Of a stretch of DNA of 42,292 nt, positions 1 to 8,252 are shown one piece after another. This DNA is from Halobacteriales archaeon SW_7_65_23 (GTDB lineage Archaea > Halobacteriota > Halobacteria > Halobacteriales > Haloarculaceae). The position numbers were made by a program, and so were the translations under genes. The DNA lies in assembly GCA_003022725.1 (NCBI GenBank), contig PXSQ01000057.1, forward strand, positions 1-42,292, written 5' to 3'. The notes under the pieces are model-generated. The model was not told where the DNA came from and made no database searches. It saw only the letters and a list, made by a program, of their open reading frames with translations. Numbering within the stretch: the stretch's first letter is position 1; every line of letters begins with the position of its first letter.

Positions 1-105
1 AAGCAGCGGTCAGCAAACTGATCCGGCGAAACAGCTTTTACTCGCAATGTGGTATAGTCACTTTAGCAGGATTCCTCATAGATGGGGAGGCTCGTGGCCC
101 CGTCT

Positions 106-285
106 GGGTGGACTGAAAGGGGCCGTTCACGGCGGCTACGCCGCTGTGAGCTCGGGAAGCTTCGCTTCCCGGTGTCCGCTTGATTCCTCCCGGGCGCCGC
201 AAGCACTGCAACGAGCGAACGCAGTGAGCGAGTGAAGCGCGCAGCAAGCCCCGGAGGGTCGAGCGGACGGGGGCTTTCAGCACCC
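106..285 (+). ncRNA. Candidate structured RNA or hairpin-rich element
   Basis: No convincing protein is encoded here, but the stretch folds as one unit. GGGTG (106-110) and CTGAAAG (113-119) pair with CTTTCAG (274-280) and CACCC (281-285), a 12-bp closing stem with a two-base GA bulge. Inside are hairpins at 128-148 (GCGGC/GCCGC with TAC loop, extended by four pairs including one G-U), at 154-170 (GGGAAGC/GCTTCCC, TTC loop), a 7-bp stem GTCCGCT (174-180) with AGCGGAC (262-268), CCTCC and GGGC (186-195) with GCCC and GGAGG (248-257), and a terminal CACTGC/GCAGTG hairpin (204-226). The single G-U pair slightly favours the + strand. A T-rich tract near 35-40 could be its TATA box. I have the impression of similar CTGAAAG...CTTTCAG elements in other haloarchaea but cannot verify it. 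Function unknown. Confidence 0.5.
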
Positions 286-388
286 TTGTCGTTGCGGGAT
301 CGTCCCGTCCAGTTCCTGGCGAGTGGATAGGAGCTTCCAATACCACCATCTGCTAACTTCTATACACCCGACAAACCAACACACCCAC

Positions 389-771
389 ATGCCCGACACA
401 GACGAGCGGATCGAAGCCAGGGTCGGCGAGGTCCTCCGCGAGCGCGGCGACACACTCGCGGTCGCTGAGTCCTGCACGGGCGGCCTCCTCGCCTCGCGGA
501 TCACGGACGTCCCGGGATCGAGCGACTACTTCGACCGCGGCGTCGTCACCTACTCCAACGACGCCAAACAGGAACTGCTGGGCGTCTCTCGGGAGGCGCT
601 CGACCGCCACGGCGCCGTCTCGGCTCCGGTCGCCCGCCAGCTGGCCCGAGGGATCCGCGACACCGCCGGGACGACCTGGGGCGTCGCCACGACGGCGACA
701 GGGCCGACTGCAAGTCCTCGTTTGCGAGCCAGGCGCTGTCGGACCTGCTCGATGCGACAGCGCGGGAGTGA
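389..771 (+). pseudogene. pncC: Broken nicotinamide-nucleotide amidase (CinA C-terminal domain, PncC-like)
   Basis: The first 102 residues are a clear CinA C-terminal domain, an enzyme that deamidates NMN to NaMN in pyridine-nucleotide recycling. The catalytic-serine segment AESCTGG is at residues 26-32 and the GVVTYSN block follows. At about position 695, just after GVATT, where the family continues with GVAGPGGG, the frame is lost. The family's normal C-terminal tail ([20 protein letters not shown]) reappears in another frame and ends at the TGA at 769-771. Roughly 30 residues, including the glycine-rich loop, are missing, so an internal deletion plus frameshift has destroyed the gene. It converges on nadM, also an NMN enzyme, with stop codons directly abutting, which suggests this was once an NAD-metabolism pair. 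The start is the ATG of MPDTDERIE. Family assignment is confident; a sequencing or assembly error remains possible. Confidence 0.8.
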
Positions 772-1281
772 TTACTCCCGGTGGATGGTTCGGATGCGCT
801 GGATGCCGTTGATCTCGTCGACGACTTCGACGATAGCTTGGGGGACGTATTGCTGCCAGTCGCCGCCCTCGATCATCAGCTCGCGGATCTCGCTGCCCTT
901 GAGGTCGTCGCGGTTGAACATCGTGGTCTGGCGGACCTCGACGCCCGCCTCGATGAACAGCTGGATCACGAGCGGGTTGTTCGAGTAGGCGACTTCGAAT
1001 CGGGGTGACATGCTCTCGACGTGGCTCACCCACACGGAGTTGCGGTCCAGATCCTCGATCGGCACCGTGTAGGTGGTGATCCCGACGGACTCTAGGGTCT
1101 TCGTGATCATCATGATCCGCTCGCCGGCGGTGAACGGGTTCCGGATGGTGTGGGAGTCGTCGGCGCTCCCGATCCCGACGACCAGTTCGTCCACCTCCGT
1201 GGCGATCTCCTCGACGAGCTGTCTGTGGCCGTTGTGAAACGGCTGGAACCGGCCGATGAGAAAGCCTCGTGTCGTCCCCAT
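772..1281 (-). CDS. nadM: Nicotinamide-nucleotide adenylyltransferase, archaeal NadM type
   Basis: A 169-residue cytosolic enzyme that joins NMN (or NaMN) and ATP to make NAD and pyrophosphate. The N-terminus carries the nucleotidyltransferase signature [10 protein letters not shown] at residues 10-19, with HNGH as the HxGH nucleotide-binding motif. Near the C-terminus GSEIRELM corresponds to the second signature (ISSTxxR-like) of the superfamily. Length matches archaeal NadM. The start is the ATG of [10 protein letters not shown]; the frame stays open upstream, but that extension is not family-like. The gene is convergent with the broken pncC and its stop codon directly abuts that gene's end. 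It is divergent from lonB, about 165 bp away. Nothing unusual in the protein. Confidence 0.93.
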   Translation of the reverse strand: MGTTRGFLIGRFQPFHNGHRQLVEEIATEVDELVVGIGSADDSHTIRNPFTAGERIMMITKTLESVGITTYTVPIEDLDRNSVWVSHVESMSPRFEVAYSNNPLVIQLFIEAGVEVRQTTMFNRDDLKGSEIRELMIEGGDWQQYVPQAIVEVVDEINGIQRIRTIHRE

Positions 1282-1397
1282 TGGTGGACACTGGCACGGG
1301 AGTTTTATAAACACAGTGACTGGGAAGCCACGGGACCATAGCAATCGACCTGCGTGCCGTCGAGCGGTTTTCTTGTGTACGGGAGCTGGGAAAGGGG

Positions 1398-1412
1398 AGA
1401 AAGTATATCAGT
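1398..1412 (+). promoter_or_regulatory. Probable TATA-box region of lonB
   Basis: An AT-rich stretch containing AGTATATC lies about 40-45 bp before the lonB ATG, preceded by a purine-rich segment that could be the BRE. It would give a short leader. It is the only good TATA candidate in the roughly 165-bp divergent region with nadM. Confidence 0.45.
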
Positions 1413-1448
1413 CGACAGCACCTGAAATGAGATGGTAGCAACGTTTGT

Positions 1449-3674
1449 ATGAGCAACGACAAAGACGCTCAGGATAGCAATCACGCACACGAGCCCCCCG
1501 CCGGGGAGTCCGTCGAGGAGCCGCGCGCGTCGGAGCCCGAGCCCTCCGAGGAGCGGCCAGCCGACAGCGGCGCGGAGGCGGAGTCCTCGGACGCGGGCCG
1601 GGACGTCCCACGGTCGGGTGGTCCACGGGACGCGCCGGAGTCGGACCGCCCGGGGCGCGATGAACCGCGCGATCCCGACCCGCGCGAACGCATCGGGGAG
1701 GAGGATCAAGTAGAGGAGGAGCCAACCAGTTCGATCGACGAGGCGCTGGGCAGCGACGTCGACGAGGACATGGAGGTCGACGAGGAGATCGCCGACGAGG
1801 ACCTGCTCGGCGGGCTGAAAGTCGACGCCTCCGCGGAGATCGAGGTACCCGACCGGCTGGTCGACCAGGTGATCGGACAGGACCACGCGCGCGACATCGT
1901 GCTCAAGGCGGCCAAGCAGCGCCGCCACGTCATGATGATCGGCTCGCCGGGGACCGGCAAGTCGATGCTCGCGAAGGCGATGAGCCAGCTGCTCCCCAAG
2001 GAGGACCTCCAGGACGTCCTCGTCTATCACAACCCGGACGACGGCAACGAACCGAAAGTCCGGACCGTCCCGACGGGCAAGGGCGAACAGATCGTCGAGG
2101 CCCACAAGGAGGAGGCCCGCAAGCGCAACCAGATGCGGACCTTCATCATGTGGATCATCATCGCCCTGATCCTCGGGTACTCGCTGATCATCGTCCGCCA
2201 GCTCCTGCTGGGGATTCTCGCGGCCGGGATCATCTATCTCGCCTTCCGGTACATGTCGCGGGGCAACGACGCAATGGTGCCGAACCTGCTGGTCGACACC
2301 GCGAACCAGCAGACCGCCCCCTTCGAGGACGCGACCGGCGCCCACGCCGGCGCGCTGCTGGGCGACGTCCGCCACGACCCGTTCCAGTCCGGCGGCATGG
2401 AGACGCCCAGCCACGACCGCGTCGAGGCCGGCGCGATCCACAAATCCAACAAGGGCGTGCTGTACATCGACGAGATGAACACACTGGACATCCGGTCCCA
2501 GCAGAAGCTGATGACCGCGATCCAGGAGGGCGAGTTCTCGATCACCGGCCAGAGCGAGCGCTCCTCGGGCGCGATGGTCCAGACCGAGCCAGTCCCGTGT
2601 GACTTCATCATGGTCGCGGCGGGTAACCTCGACGCCATGGAGAACATGCACCCCGCGCTGCGCTCGCGCATCAAGGGGTACGGCTACGAGGTGTACATGG
2701 ACGACACCATCGACGACACCGCGGAGATGCGCCGCAAGTACGCCCGCTTCGTGGCCCAGGAGGTCGAAAACGACGGCCGCCTGCCGCACTTCACCCGCGA
2801 GGCGATGGAGGAGATCATCCTCGAAGCCCAGCGCCGGGCCGGCCGCAAGGACCACCTCACGCTCGAACTCCGCGACCTCGGCGGGCTCGTCCGCGTCGCG
2901 GGCGACATCGCCCGCGCCGAGAACAAGGAGTTCACCGAGCGCGAGGACGTGCTGGAGGCGAAAAACCGCTCGCGCTCGATCGAGCAGCAGCTCGCCGACG
3001 AGCACATCGAGCACCGCAAGGACTACGACGTCACGATCAACGAGGGCGCCGTGGTCGGCCGCGTCAACGGCCTCGCGGTGCTGGGCGAGGATTCGGGCAT
3101 CGTCATGCCGGTGATGGCCGAGGTCGCGCCATCCCACGGGCCCGGCGAGGTGTACGCCACCGGGAACCTCCAGGAGATGGCCGAGGAGTCGGTGCTGAAC
3201 GTCTCGGCGATCATCAAGAAGTACTCGGACGTGAACCTCTCCGAACGGGACGTCCACATCCAGTTCGTCCAGGCCGACGGCGTCGACGGCGACTCCGCGT
3301 CGATCACCATCGCGACCGCGGTGATCTCGACGCTGGAGGACATCCCGATCAACCAGAACGTCGCCATGACCGGCTCGCTGTCGGTCCGCGGCGACGTGCT
3401 CCCGGTCGGCGGCGTCACCCACAAGATCGAGGCCGCCGCCAAGGTCGGCATGGACAAGGTCATCATCCCCGCTGCCAACCAGCAGGACGTGATGATCGAA
3501 GACGAGTACAAAGACCAGATCGAGATCATCCCGGTGACCCACATCTCCGAAGTGCTCAACGTTGCCCTCGAGGGCGAGGCCGACAAGGAAACGCTGATCG
3601 ACCGGCTGAAGTCGATCACCGGCAACGCGCTCGATCAGGACCCCAGCCCCGGCGGCAGCCCCAGCCCGCAGTGA
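1449..3674 (+). CDS. lonB: ATP-dependent membrane protease LonB
   Basis: The 741-residue archaeal Lon is a membrane-anchored AAA+ protease that unfolds and degrades proteins on the cytoplasmic face. Residues 1-115 are a very acidic, low-complexity halophilic extension. The AAA+ module has Walker A GSPGTGKS (165-172) and Walker B VLYIDEMN (337-344). Between them two hydrophobic segments (about 231-268) anchor the protein, the arrangement that distinguishes LonB from bacterial LonA. The C-terminal protease domain has the Ser-Lys dyad: Ser616 in GDSAS and Lys659 in GGVTHK, 43 residues apart as in E. coli Lon. Length and order are complete. A CPBP-family protease gene starts four bases downstream and may be co-transcribed. 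In Haloferax, LonB is essential and controls membrane composition; that role here is inference. Confidence 0.95.
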   Translation: MSNDKDAQDSNHAHEPPAGESVEEPRASEPEPSEERPADSGAEAESSDAGRDVPRSGGPRDAPESDRPGRDEPRDPDPRERIGEEDQVEEEPTSSIDEALGSDVDEDMEVDEEIADEDLLGGLKVDASAEIEVPDRLVDQVIGQDHARDIVLKAAKQRRHVMMIGSPGTGKSMLAKAMSQLLPKEDLQDVLVYHNPDDGNEPKVRTVPTGKGEQIVEAHKEEARKRNQMRTFIMWIIIALILGYSLIIVRQLLLGILAAGIIYLAFRYMSRGNDAMVPNLLVDTANQQTAPFEDATGAHAGALLGDVRHDPFQSGGMETPSHDRVEAGAIHKSNKGVLYIDEMNTLDIRSQQKLMTAIQEGEFSITGQSERSSGAMVQTEPVPCDFIMVAAGNLDAMENMHPALRSRIKGYGYEVYMDDTIDDTAEMRRKYARFVAQEVENDGRLPHFTREAMEEIILEAQRRAGRKDHLTLELRDLGGLVRVAGDIARAENKEFTEREDVLEAKNRSRSIEQQLADEHIEHRKDYDVTINEGAVVGRVNGLAVLGEDSGIVMPVMAEVAPSHGPGEVYATGNLQEMAEESVLNVSAIIKKYSDVNLSERDVHIQFVQADGVDGDSASITIATAVISTLEDIPINQNVAMTGSLSVRGDVLPVGGVTHKIEAAAKVGMDKVIIPAANQQDVMIEDEYKDQIEIIPVTHISEVLNVALEGEADKETLIDRLKSITGNALDQDPSPGGSPSPQ

Positions 3675-3677
3675 GCT

Positions 3678-4610
3678 GTGGCTGACCCCGGCTGGACCCC
3701 GTTTCTCGCCGTCGTCGCTGTTCTCACCCTCGCAGTCCTCGGTCTCGCCCGCCAGTCACAGAGCCTCATCCGGGAGTACGGCCCCGACGATGAGGCTGGC
3801 GACGCTAGCGAAGCGGACCTGTCCGACGGCGACGAACCGGACGAATCCGGCGGCCCTGCCGAACTGAACGACGCTGTCCCAGAAACTAACGAGGCACTCG
3901 ACGACAGAGAGAGTAACGTGACGCCATCCGATCCAGGAGAACGGACGCCGGCGGAGACCCGCCCGACAGGGGCCGAGCCGGACATCGAACTGACGACCGG
4001 CATGCTGCTGGCGAACGTCGCGGTCACGCAGGGCGTGGTGGCGGCTATCATGCTCGTCGCAGCGTGGTACTTTTCGATCCCCGCCGACGCCTTCGGCGTC
4101 GCTGACACGGCGGCGAGCATCGGCTTCCCGGCGGTCGCGCTCGGCGCCGCTTTCGGCGTTGCCCTCTGGCTCGGCAACGAACTCGCGACGGCGATCGCCG
4201 ACGCGGTCGGGGCCGCCTACGACGAGGCCGTCCGGCGGATGCTCGCGCCGGACTCCGCCGGCGGCTGGGCCGTTCTGCTCGGGGCCGTCCTCCCGATCAT
4301 CGCACTCTCGGAGGAACTGCTCTTTCGAGCGGCGCTGATCGGGGTACCCGCTGCCGGCTACGGCGTCTCCCCCTGGCTGCTGGCAGTCGTCGCCTCCGTT
4401 GCGTTCGCGCTGGGCCACGGCGCCCAGGGCCGGGTCGGCGTCGTCGTCACCGGCGCGCTCGGGTTCGTCCTCGCCGCCGGCTACATCGTCTCCGGCAGTC
4501 TGGTACTGGTGATCGTCGCCCACTACGTGATCAACGCCCTGGAGTTTCTCGTCCACGAGGGGCTCGGGATCGACGATGTCTCGTTCGGACGGCGCATTCC
4601 CGGTGTCTGA
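3678..4610 (+). CDS. CPBP family intramembrane metalloprotease
   Basis: A 310-residue membrane protein of the CPBP (Abi/CAAX protease and bacteriocin-processing) family. One N-terminal hydrophobic helix (about 8-24) is followed by an acidic linker (35-105) and then a block of membrane helices. The family motifs are in order: EELLFR with Glu212, Glu213 and Arg217; His247 in the ALGHG segment; and HYVIN with His282 and Asn286. These residues form the presumed metal-dependent active site. The start is a GTG four bases after the lonB stop, and the first residues MADPGW run directly into the hydrophobic helix. Close coupling to lonB suggests membrane protein quality control, but the substrate is unknown. 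Confidence 0.85.
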   Translation: MADPGWTPFLAVVAVLTLAVLGLARQSQSLIREYGPDDEAGDASEADLSDGDEPDESGGPAELNDAVPETNEALDDRESNVTPSDPGERTPAETRPTGAEPDIELTTGMLLANVAVTQGVVAAIMLVAAWYFSIPADAFGVADTAASIGFPAVALGAAFGVALWLGNELATAIADAVGAAYDEAVRRMLAPDSAGGWAVLLGAVLPIIALSEELLFRAALIGVPAAGYGVSPWLLAVVASVAFALGHGAQGRVGVVVTGALGFVLAAGYIVSGSLVLVIVAHYVINALEFLVHEGLGIDDVSFGRRIPGV

Positions 4611-4621
4611 AACGGAGTATT

Positions 4622-5407
4622 TCACACCCGACGGGTGAGATGATCCCGTACGGCTCGTTGAGCGTCCGCACAGACCCGATTGAGCCTGGCGACTGTCGTC
4701 AGGACGGGATAGGTGGTCGGGAACTCCTCGTACAGTGACTCGACGACGTCACGGTGGGCGACGCCCGCAGCCCCGCCCTGGCCGACCGTGCGATCGAGCG
4801 TCTCCTGGCGCGTGCGGGCGAGTTCGTCGCACTGCTCCCGGAACTCGGCGAGGTGCTCGTGGCGCGCCCGGAGTCCGTCGAAGCCGACGGCCAGCAGCGG
4901 CGTCTCGTCGGCCTCGGTCAGCCACGACGTGATCGCCTCGACGTCCTCGGCGGCCGACGCCAGCGACTCCGCCTCCAGTGCGAGCGACTGCCGGGATGCC
5001 GAGAGCTGTGCCCGGCGCTTGCCCGCTGCCGACAACACCGACTCCTTGACCGGTGGCGTAAATTCGTGTGCACTCCGGGGAGCCAGCGCTAACGCGATCT
5101 CCTGGCCCAGTTCGTCGCGGAATGCCTCGCCGAGCGACGGCGACCCCTCGACGGTGGGATGGATCGTCTCCGCGAACGCCTCGCGAACGGTCGCACACGC
5201 GTCCCGCGGCGTGGCGCTCCCACCGATCGCCGTCGCCACGCCGCCGTCGGTCATCGACCCGGCCATCCCACCCGCCGCGGCGTCGATCGGTTCGAGGTCG
5301 CGAACCGCCGACTCGAACCGGTCGAGGGCCTGGAGGCGCCGCTCCATCCGCTCCGCTTCGGACTCGACGCGCTCGATGGCGTCCGCGACGTGGGTCTCGA
5401 CGGTCAT
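4622..5407 (-). CDS. Haloarchaeal coiled-coil protein of unknown function, iron-box promoter
   Basis: A 261-residue soluble, acidic protein with no signal peptide or membrane segment. Residues 1-35 and about 130-210 are rich in heptad-like Ala/Leu/Glu/Arg patterns and probably form coiled coils; a glycine-rich linker lies near residues 44-65. It resembles uncharacterised haloarchaeal proteins (I believe the DUF7260 type, from memory). It converges on the CPBP protease gene. Its promoter contains a DtxR-type palindrome 35-52 bp before the start codon, so expression may respond to iron or manganese. No catalytic motif is visible and I assign no function. Confidence 0.75.
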   Translation of the reverse strand: MTVETHVADAIERVESEAERMERRLQALDRFESAVRDLEPIDAAAGGMAGSMTDGGVATAIGGSATPRDACATVREAFAETIHPTVEGSPSLGEAFRDELGQEIALALAPRSAHEFTPPVKESVLSAAGKRRAQLSASRQSLALEAESLASAAEDVEAITSWLTEADETPLLAVGFDGLRARHEHLAEFREQCDELARTRQETLDRTVGQGGAAGVAHRDVVESLYEEFPTTYPVLTTVARLNRVCADAQRAVRDHLTRRV

Positions 5408-5441
5408 GCTCGTCTTTGCGAAGGACCGCCCACCACTTATC

Positions 5442-5459
5442 TTTTAGGTTAGCCTAAAA
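5442..5459. promoter_or_regulatory. DtxR/IdeR-type metal-regulator operator
   Basis: TTTTAGGTTAGCCTAAAA is a palindrome with 7-bp arms (TTTTAGG/CCTAAAA) around TTAG. It matches the left 14 bases of the classical DtxR iron-box consensus, which begins TTAGGTTAG. It overlaps the likely TATA region of the gene at 4622-5407, a position expected for repression. A second, weaker palindrome GGTTAACC (5466-5473) is centred 19 bp away, about two helical turns, and could bind a second dimer. The site also lies 70-87 bp before the divergent hydrolase gene. Haloarchaeal SirR/Idr proteins are the probable readers; that is inference. Confidence 0.7.
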
Positions 5460-5528
5460 TTTGTTGGTTAACCTGGCGACAATCGAGCCATCGGCAGGCT
5501 TACGAACGCCAGCACACTACACAACCAC

Positions 5529-6226
5529 ATGAGGGGTGGCTGGCGCGCAGTCGCGGTCCGGCAGGGAAAGCGGCTGGTGGTGTGGCTCGTCGCCGCGCTG
5601 ATCGTGGTGGCGACCGTCGCGCTCGTGTTTCTCGGGACACCCTACGGGGCGACCGACGGGAGCATCGAGACGGTCGCCGACGACGACCGGGTGACGCTCA
5701 CCGAGGTCGACGGCGGCTACCGCATCGAGCCGGCGGACGCCGATCCGGCGGCCGGGCTGGTGTTCTACCCCGGCGCACGGGTCAATCCCGGCGCGTACGT
5801 GCAGGCCCTCGCACCGGTCGCGCGCGAGGCGAACGTCACCGTCGTGATTCCGCGAGTGCCCCTGACCCTCGCTATCGTCGACTACGGGGCCGCCCAGACC
5901 CCACTGTGGGAGCACCGGGCTGAGGTCGCCATGGATCGGACCCCCTCGATCGACCGCTGGTACGTCGGCGGCCACTCACTCGGCGGGCCGAGGGCCTGCC
6001 GGTCGGCGAGGGCGACACCGTGCTCAACTGGGAGGCCTACGAGCGCAACCGCGGGAATCTCCCGGCAAGCGCCACCGTCGCCGAACGGCCTGGGCTGAAC
6101 CACACCCAGTTCGGGAGTTACACCGGCCAGCGCGGCGACACGGCGACGGGAACGAGCTACGACACCGCCCACGAGCGGCTCAACGAGGTCGCAGTGGCGT
6201 GGTTTCAGAACGAAACTTCCGGGTGA
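5529..6226 (+). pseudogene. Broken membrane-anchored alpha/beta hydrolase
   Basis: The first 153 residues read as a hydrolase with an N-terminal transmembrane helix (about 15-36), a conserved FYPGARV segment and the nucleophile elbow GGHSLGG with Ser150. At about position 5988 the frame is lost. The downstream frame encodes a hydrolase C-terminus (LNWEAYERNRGNLP, then GLNHTQFGSY with the likely catalytic His) to the TGA at 6224-6226. The segment that should hold the cap region and catalytic Asp, perhaps 60 residues, is absent. As with pncC, this is a deletion that changes frame, so no active enzyme can form. The gene faces away from the iron-box gene. The C-terminal half alone has a GTG at 6020 but would be inactive. 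Confidence 0.75.
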
Positions 6227-6276
6227 GTCAGCCGGCGGTGACCGCGCTCACCACGAAAGCCTGACGCGCCGGGGGG

Positions 6277-7107
6277 TCACCACGAGAGCTTGACCCGGTC
6301 GCCGACGCTGATGCCGAACGAGCGGTCGCCCCGTCCTTTGTTGACCGCGAGTTCGACGTTGCCGTGGCTGCCGATCGTTACGAGGCGCTGGCCGGCGTCG
6401 ACCTCGGCGTGGCTCCGGCGGACCGGCGCCGCCATGGCGCCGACCTCGACGTACGTGTCGAACTGGTCCTCGATGTGTTCGCCGGGGATATTGGTGACGA
6501 CGTTGCCGAACTCGTCGACCGCCAGCACCGTCCCTGTCGCGGCGTCGTCGGTGATCGTCGGCTCGGGCAGTTCGAGTGTCTCGTACTCCTCGGTCGGTTC
6601 GAACGCCTCGTCGTCGTCGAAGGCGTCGATCCCGAGTTCGTAGACCTTCGCGGCCGCCGGCGCGAAGACGTCCCGGCCGTGGAACGTCGAACTCCCCGCC
6701 GTCGGGGGCCACGCCAGGGGATCGTCGGGGTCGCCATCCCCCTCGCGGATGCGAAACACCTCGAACTCGTCGCGCTCGTGGCCGTCGTGACTATCCTCGC
6801 TGTCGTCGCTCGCGAGGTGCTCGGCGACGGGGACGAGCACGCCGTTGTCCGGACCGACCAGCGCGTGGCCGCCGGCGCGGACCACGAGCGCGTCCCGCTC
6901 ACTCCCGACGCCGGGGTCGACGACTGCGAGGGGGACCGCTGGCGGGAAGTACGGCAGCACCTGGTGCAGCCAGAACGCGCCGGCTCGGGTGTCCTGGCGC
7001 GGGAGGTCGTGTGCGATGTCGACCAGCCGCGTGTCCGTCATCCGGAGGATCACGCCCTTCATCGCTGCCGGGTACGGCGACCCGAAGTCCGAACTCAGCG
7101 TTATCAT
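6277..7107 (-). CDS. SAM hydroxide adenosyltransferase family protein (DUF62)
   Basis: A 276-residue enzyme of the S-adenosyl-L-methionine hydroxide adenosyltransferase/fluorinase family, which splits SAM into adenosine and methionine with hydroxide. Family landmarks are the N-terminal LSSDFGSPYPAAMKGV with the substrate Asp, VVDPGVGSERDALVV, GPDNGVL, the FHGRDVFAP block and the C-terminal DEFGNVVTNI. An acidic insertion at about residues 101-130 looks halophile-specific. The start is the ATG of MITLSSDFG, only 62 bp from the divergent gene at 7170. Just past the stop, 6248-6268 repeats the sequence of the last codons (6277-6297) with few changes, as if the gene end were partly duplicated. 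Protein intact. Confidence 0.88.
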   Translation of the reverse strand: MITLSSDFGSPYPAAMKGVILRMTDTRLVDIAHDLPRQDTRAGAFWLHQVLPYFPPAVPLAVVDPGVGSERDALVVRAGGHALVGPDNGVLVPVAEHLASDDSEDSHDGHERDEFEVFRIREGDGDPDDPLAWPPTAGSSTFHGRDVFAPAAAKVYELGIDAFDDDEAFEPTEEYETLELPEPTITDDAATGTVLAVDEFGNVVTNIPGEHIEDQFDTYVEVGAMAAPVRRSHAEVDAGQRLVTIGSHGNVELAVNKGRGDRSFGISVGDRVKLSW

Positions 7108-7138
7108 TGGCGGCTGTTGGGGACTGCCACTCTTGTAC

Positions 7139-7146
7139 CTTAAGTA
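7139..7146 (+). promoter_or_regulatory. TATA-like element in the 7107/7170 divergent promoter
   Basis: TTAAGTAT lies 24-31 bp before the ATG at 7170, the spacing expected for a leaderless haloarchaeal transcript. The same AT-rich patch may also serve the divergent gene ending at 6277. Confidence 0.4.
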
Positions 7147-7169
7147 TCGCGCGCCACTGCTCCCTGGTG

Positions 7170-7736
7170 ATGACGCTCTTACCCCTGGTCGGGGCCATCC
7201 TGGGGCTCTCCGAAGCCGTTGCCAGCGTGATCGGTGTGCTGGTGGCTGCGGCGGCGGCATCCGTGCTCCACGCGCTGGGGCACTACTACGCCGGACGTCG
7301 CATCGTCGGCGTCCCCGCCGACGCGATCAGGATCAGCCCCCGACAGCTCCCGTACGGGGTCGCCCTCCGGGACGACGACGGGTGGGTCACTGCCACCGAG
7401 TCCGCACGCTACCGGGACGCCTACGAGGCGTTCGACCCCGACCTGGAACATTTCGAACGGTTCGTCGCCGGCGGCGACATTATCCAGACGGCGGTCGTGG
7501 TCCCGGCCGCGCTCGTGCTCGCGACGACGAGCGTCCCCAGGGCTGCCGGCCTGCTCGTGGTCGGCTCGCTGCTCGCGACGGCGCTGCTGATCGTCGTGGA
7601 TCTGGTCAGGACACAGCTCGGGGGAGGAGCTGCCGGCGACTACGCCATTCTCTGGGGGATCGAGCCGCGTGTCCCCGTGCTGATTCTGCTCGGCATACTG
7701 CTCGTGCATCTCGGCGTGTTCCGGTTCGTCGTCTGA
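7170..7736 (+). CDS. Membrane protein of unknown function
   Basis: A 188-residue protein with hydrophobic segments at about residues 5-40, 105-145 and 165-188 and a soluble acidic loop between about 65 and 100. The segment HALGHYYAGRRIVGVP near residues 34-49 is notable: an H-x3-H pattern at a membrane edge recalls the HExxH region of site-2-protease-like proteins but lacks the glutamate, so I do not call it a protease. I do not recognise a named family. It is divergently transcribed from the DUF62 enzyme and is likely leaderless. The downstream broken uS10-like gene converges on it. Confidence 0.65.
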   Translation: MTLLPLVGAILGLSEAVASVIGVLVAAAAASVLHALGHYYAGRRIVGVPADAIRISPRQLPYGVALRDDDGWVTATESARYRDAYEAFDPDLEHFERFVAGGDIIQTAVVVPAALVLATTSVPRAAGLLVVGSLLATALLIVVDLVRTQLGGGAAGDYAILWGIEPRVPVLILLGILLVHLGVFRFVV

Positions 7737-7754
7737 CCCGCAGTATTGGATGTG

Positions 7755-8008
7755 CTACCTGTCGCCGGCCTGCGAGAACTGTTCGATGTCCGCGGTGATG
7801 TGGATCGGGTCGGGGTAGGACTGCTCGGCGACCTCGCGGGCGAACTGGTTGTGGTCGACGATCTCGATCCCCCGCGTGTAGACGGTGTACTCCCAGGAGC
7901 CGTCAGCTCGACCCCCTTGCGCTCGGCGCGCTCTTTGATGCCGTCCACCACGGCGTCGAGTAACTCCCCGTCCCCGCTGCGGAGCGAGAGCCGCGTGACG
8001 AAGGGCAT
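7755..8008 (-). pseudogene. Broken uS10-like (uS10/mL48 family) protein
   Basis: The start MPFVTRLSLRSGDGELLDAVV and a segment through KGVEL match the haloarchaeal second S10-like protein. The frame then breaks near 7903-7907, and the C-terminal half (DGSWEYTVYTRGIEIVDHNQ and the closing IHITADIEQFSQAGDR) continues in another frame to the TAG at 7755-7757. Family proteins carry about 20-25 residues between these halves, usually including a proline-rich loop; those are missing. This is another internal deletion with frameshift. The main ribosomal S10 of the organism should be elsewhere, so loss is tolerable. The family call is from memory and fairly firm. Confidence 0.7.
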
Positions 8009-8098
8009 ACCGGGCGCTACGTGCCCCGTCACAAAACCCATTCGCTTCCGCGCGCGAACCGGACAACGGACTGACATCGAGGCACCCGAGCGTTCCTG

Positions 8099-8209
8099 AT
8101 ACAGTCGTTCGTGATTCGTTACCGCTACGGTGTCACAGTTCGTGCGTCAGAGCCCGTCAAACGCCCGATATGATGGGACAGTCCCGAAAATAGTCACGAA
8201 CGACCGTAT
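8099..8209. mobile_element. MITE family A, copy 1
   Basis: A 111-bp element bounded by imperfect 16-bp inverted repeats: ATACAGTCGTTCGTGA (8099-8114) and TCACGAACGACCGTAT (8194-8209). It is nearly identical to 19860-19970, differing at about two positions. It encodes nothing convincing. Both ends sit on TA, which would fit a TA-duplicating (IS630/mariner-like) transposase acting in trans. It lies directly upstream of the Nudix gene. Confidence 0.85.
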
Positions 8210-8252
8210 GAGTCCGACATTCTCTTTACAGGGGGCCGAGTACGTACGGGCA

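Noticed and set aside
1305-3542. Long open frame antisense to lonB
   Set aside because: High G+C makes long antisense frames common. This one is His/Asp/Val/Leu-rich without domain motifs and mirrors lonB codons.
7203-7320. Site-2-protease-like motif in the 7170 membrane protein
   Set aside because: The HALGHYYAG stretch lacks the Glu of HExxH and no second zinc-binding motif (such as NPxxDG) follows.
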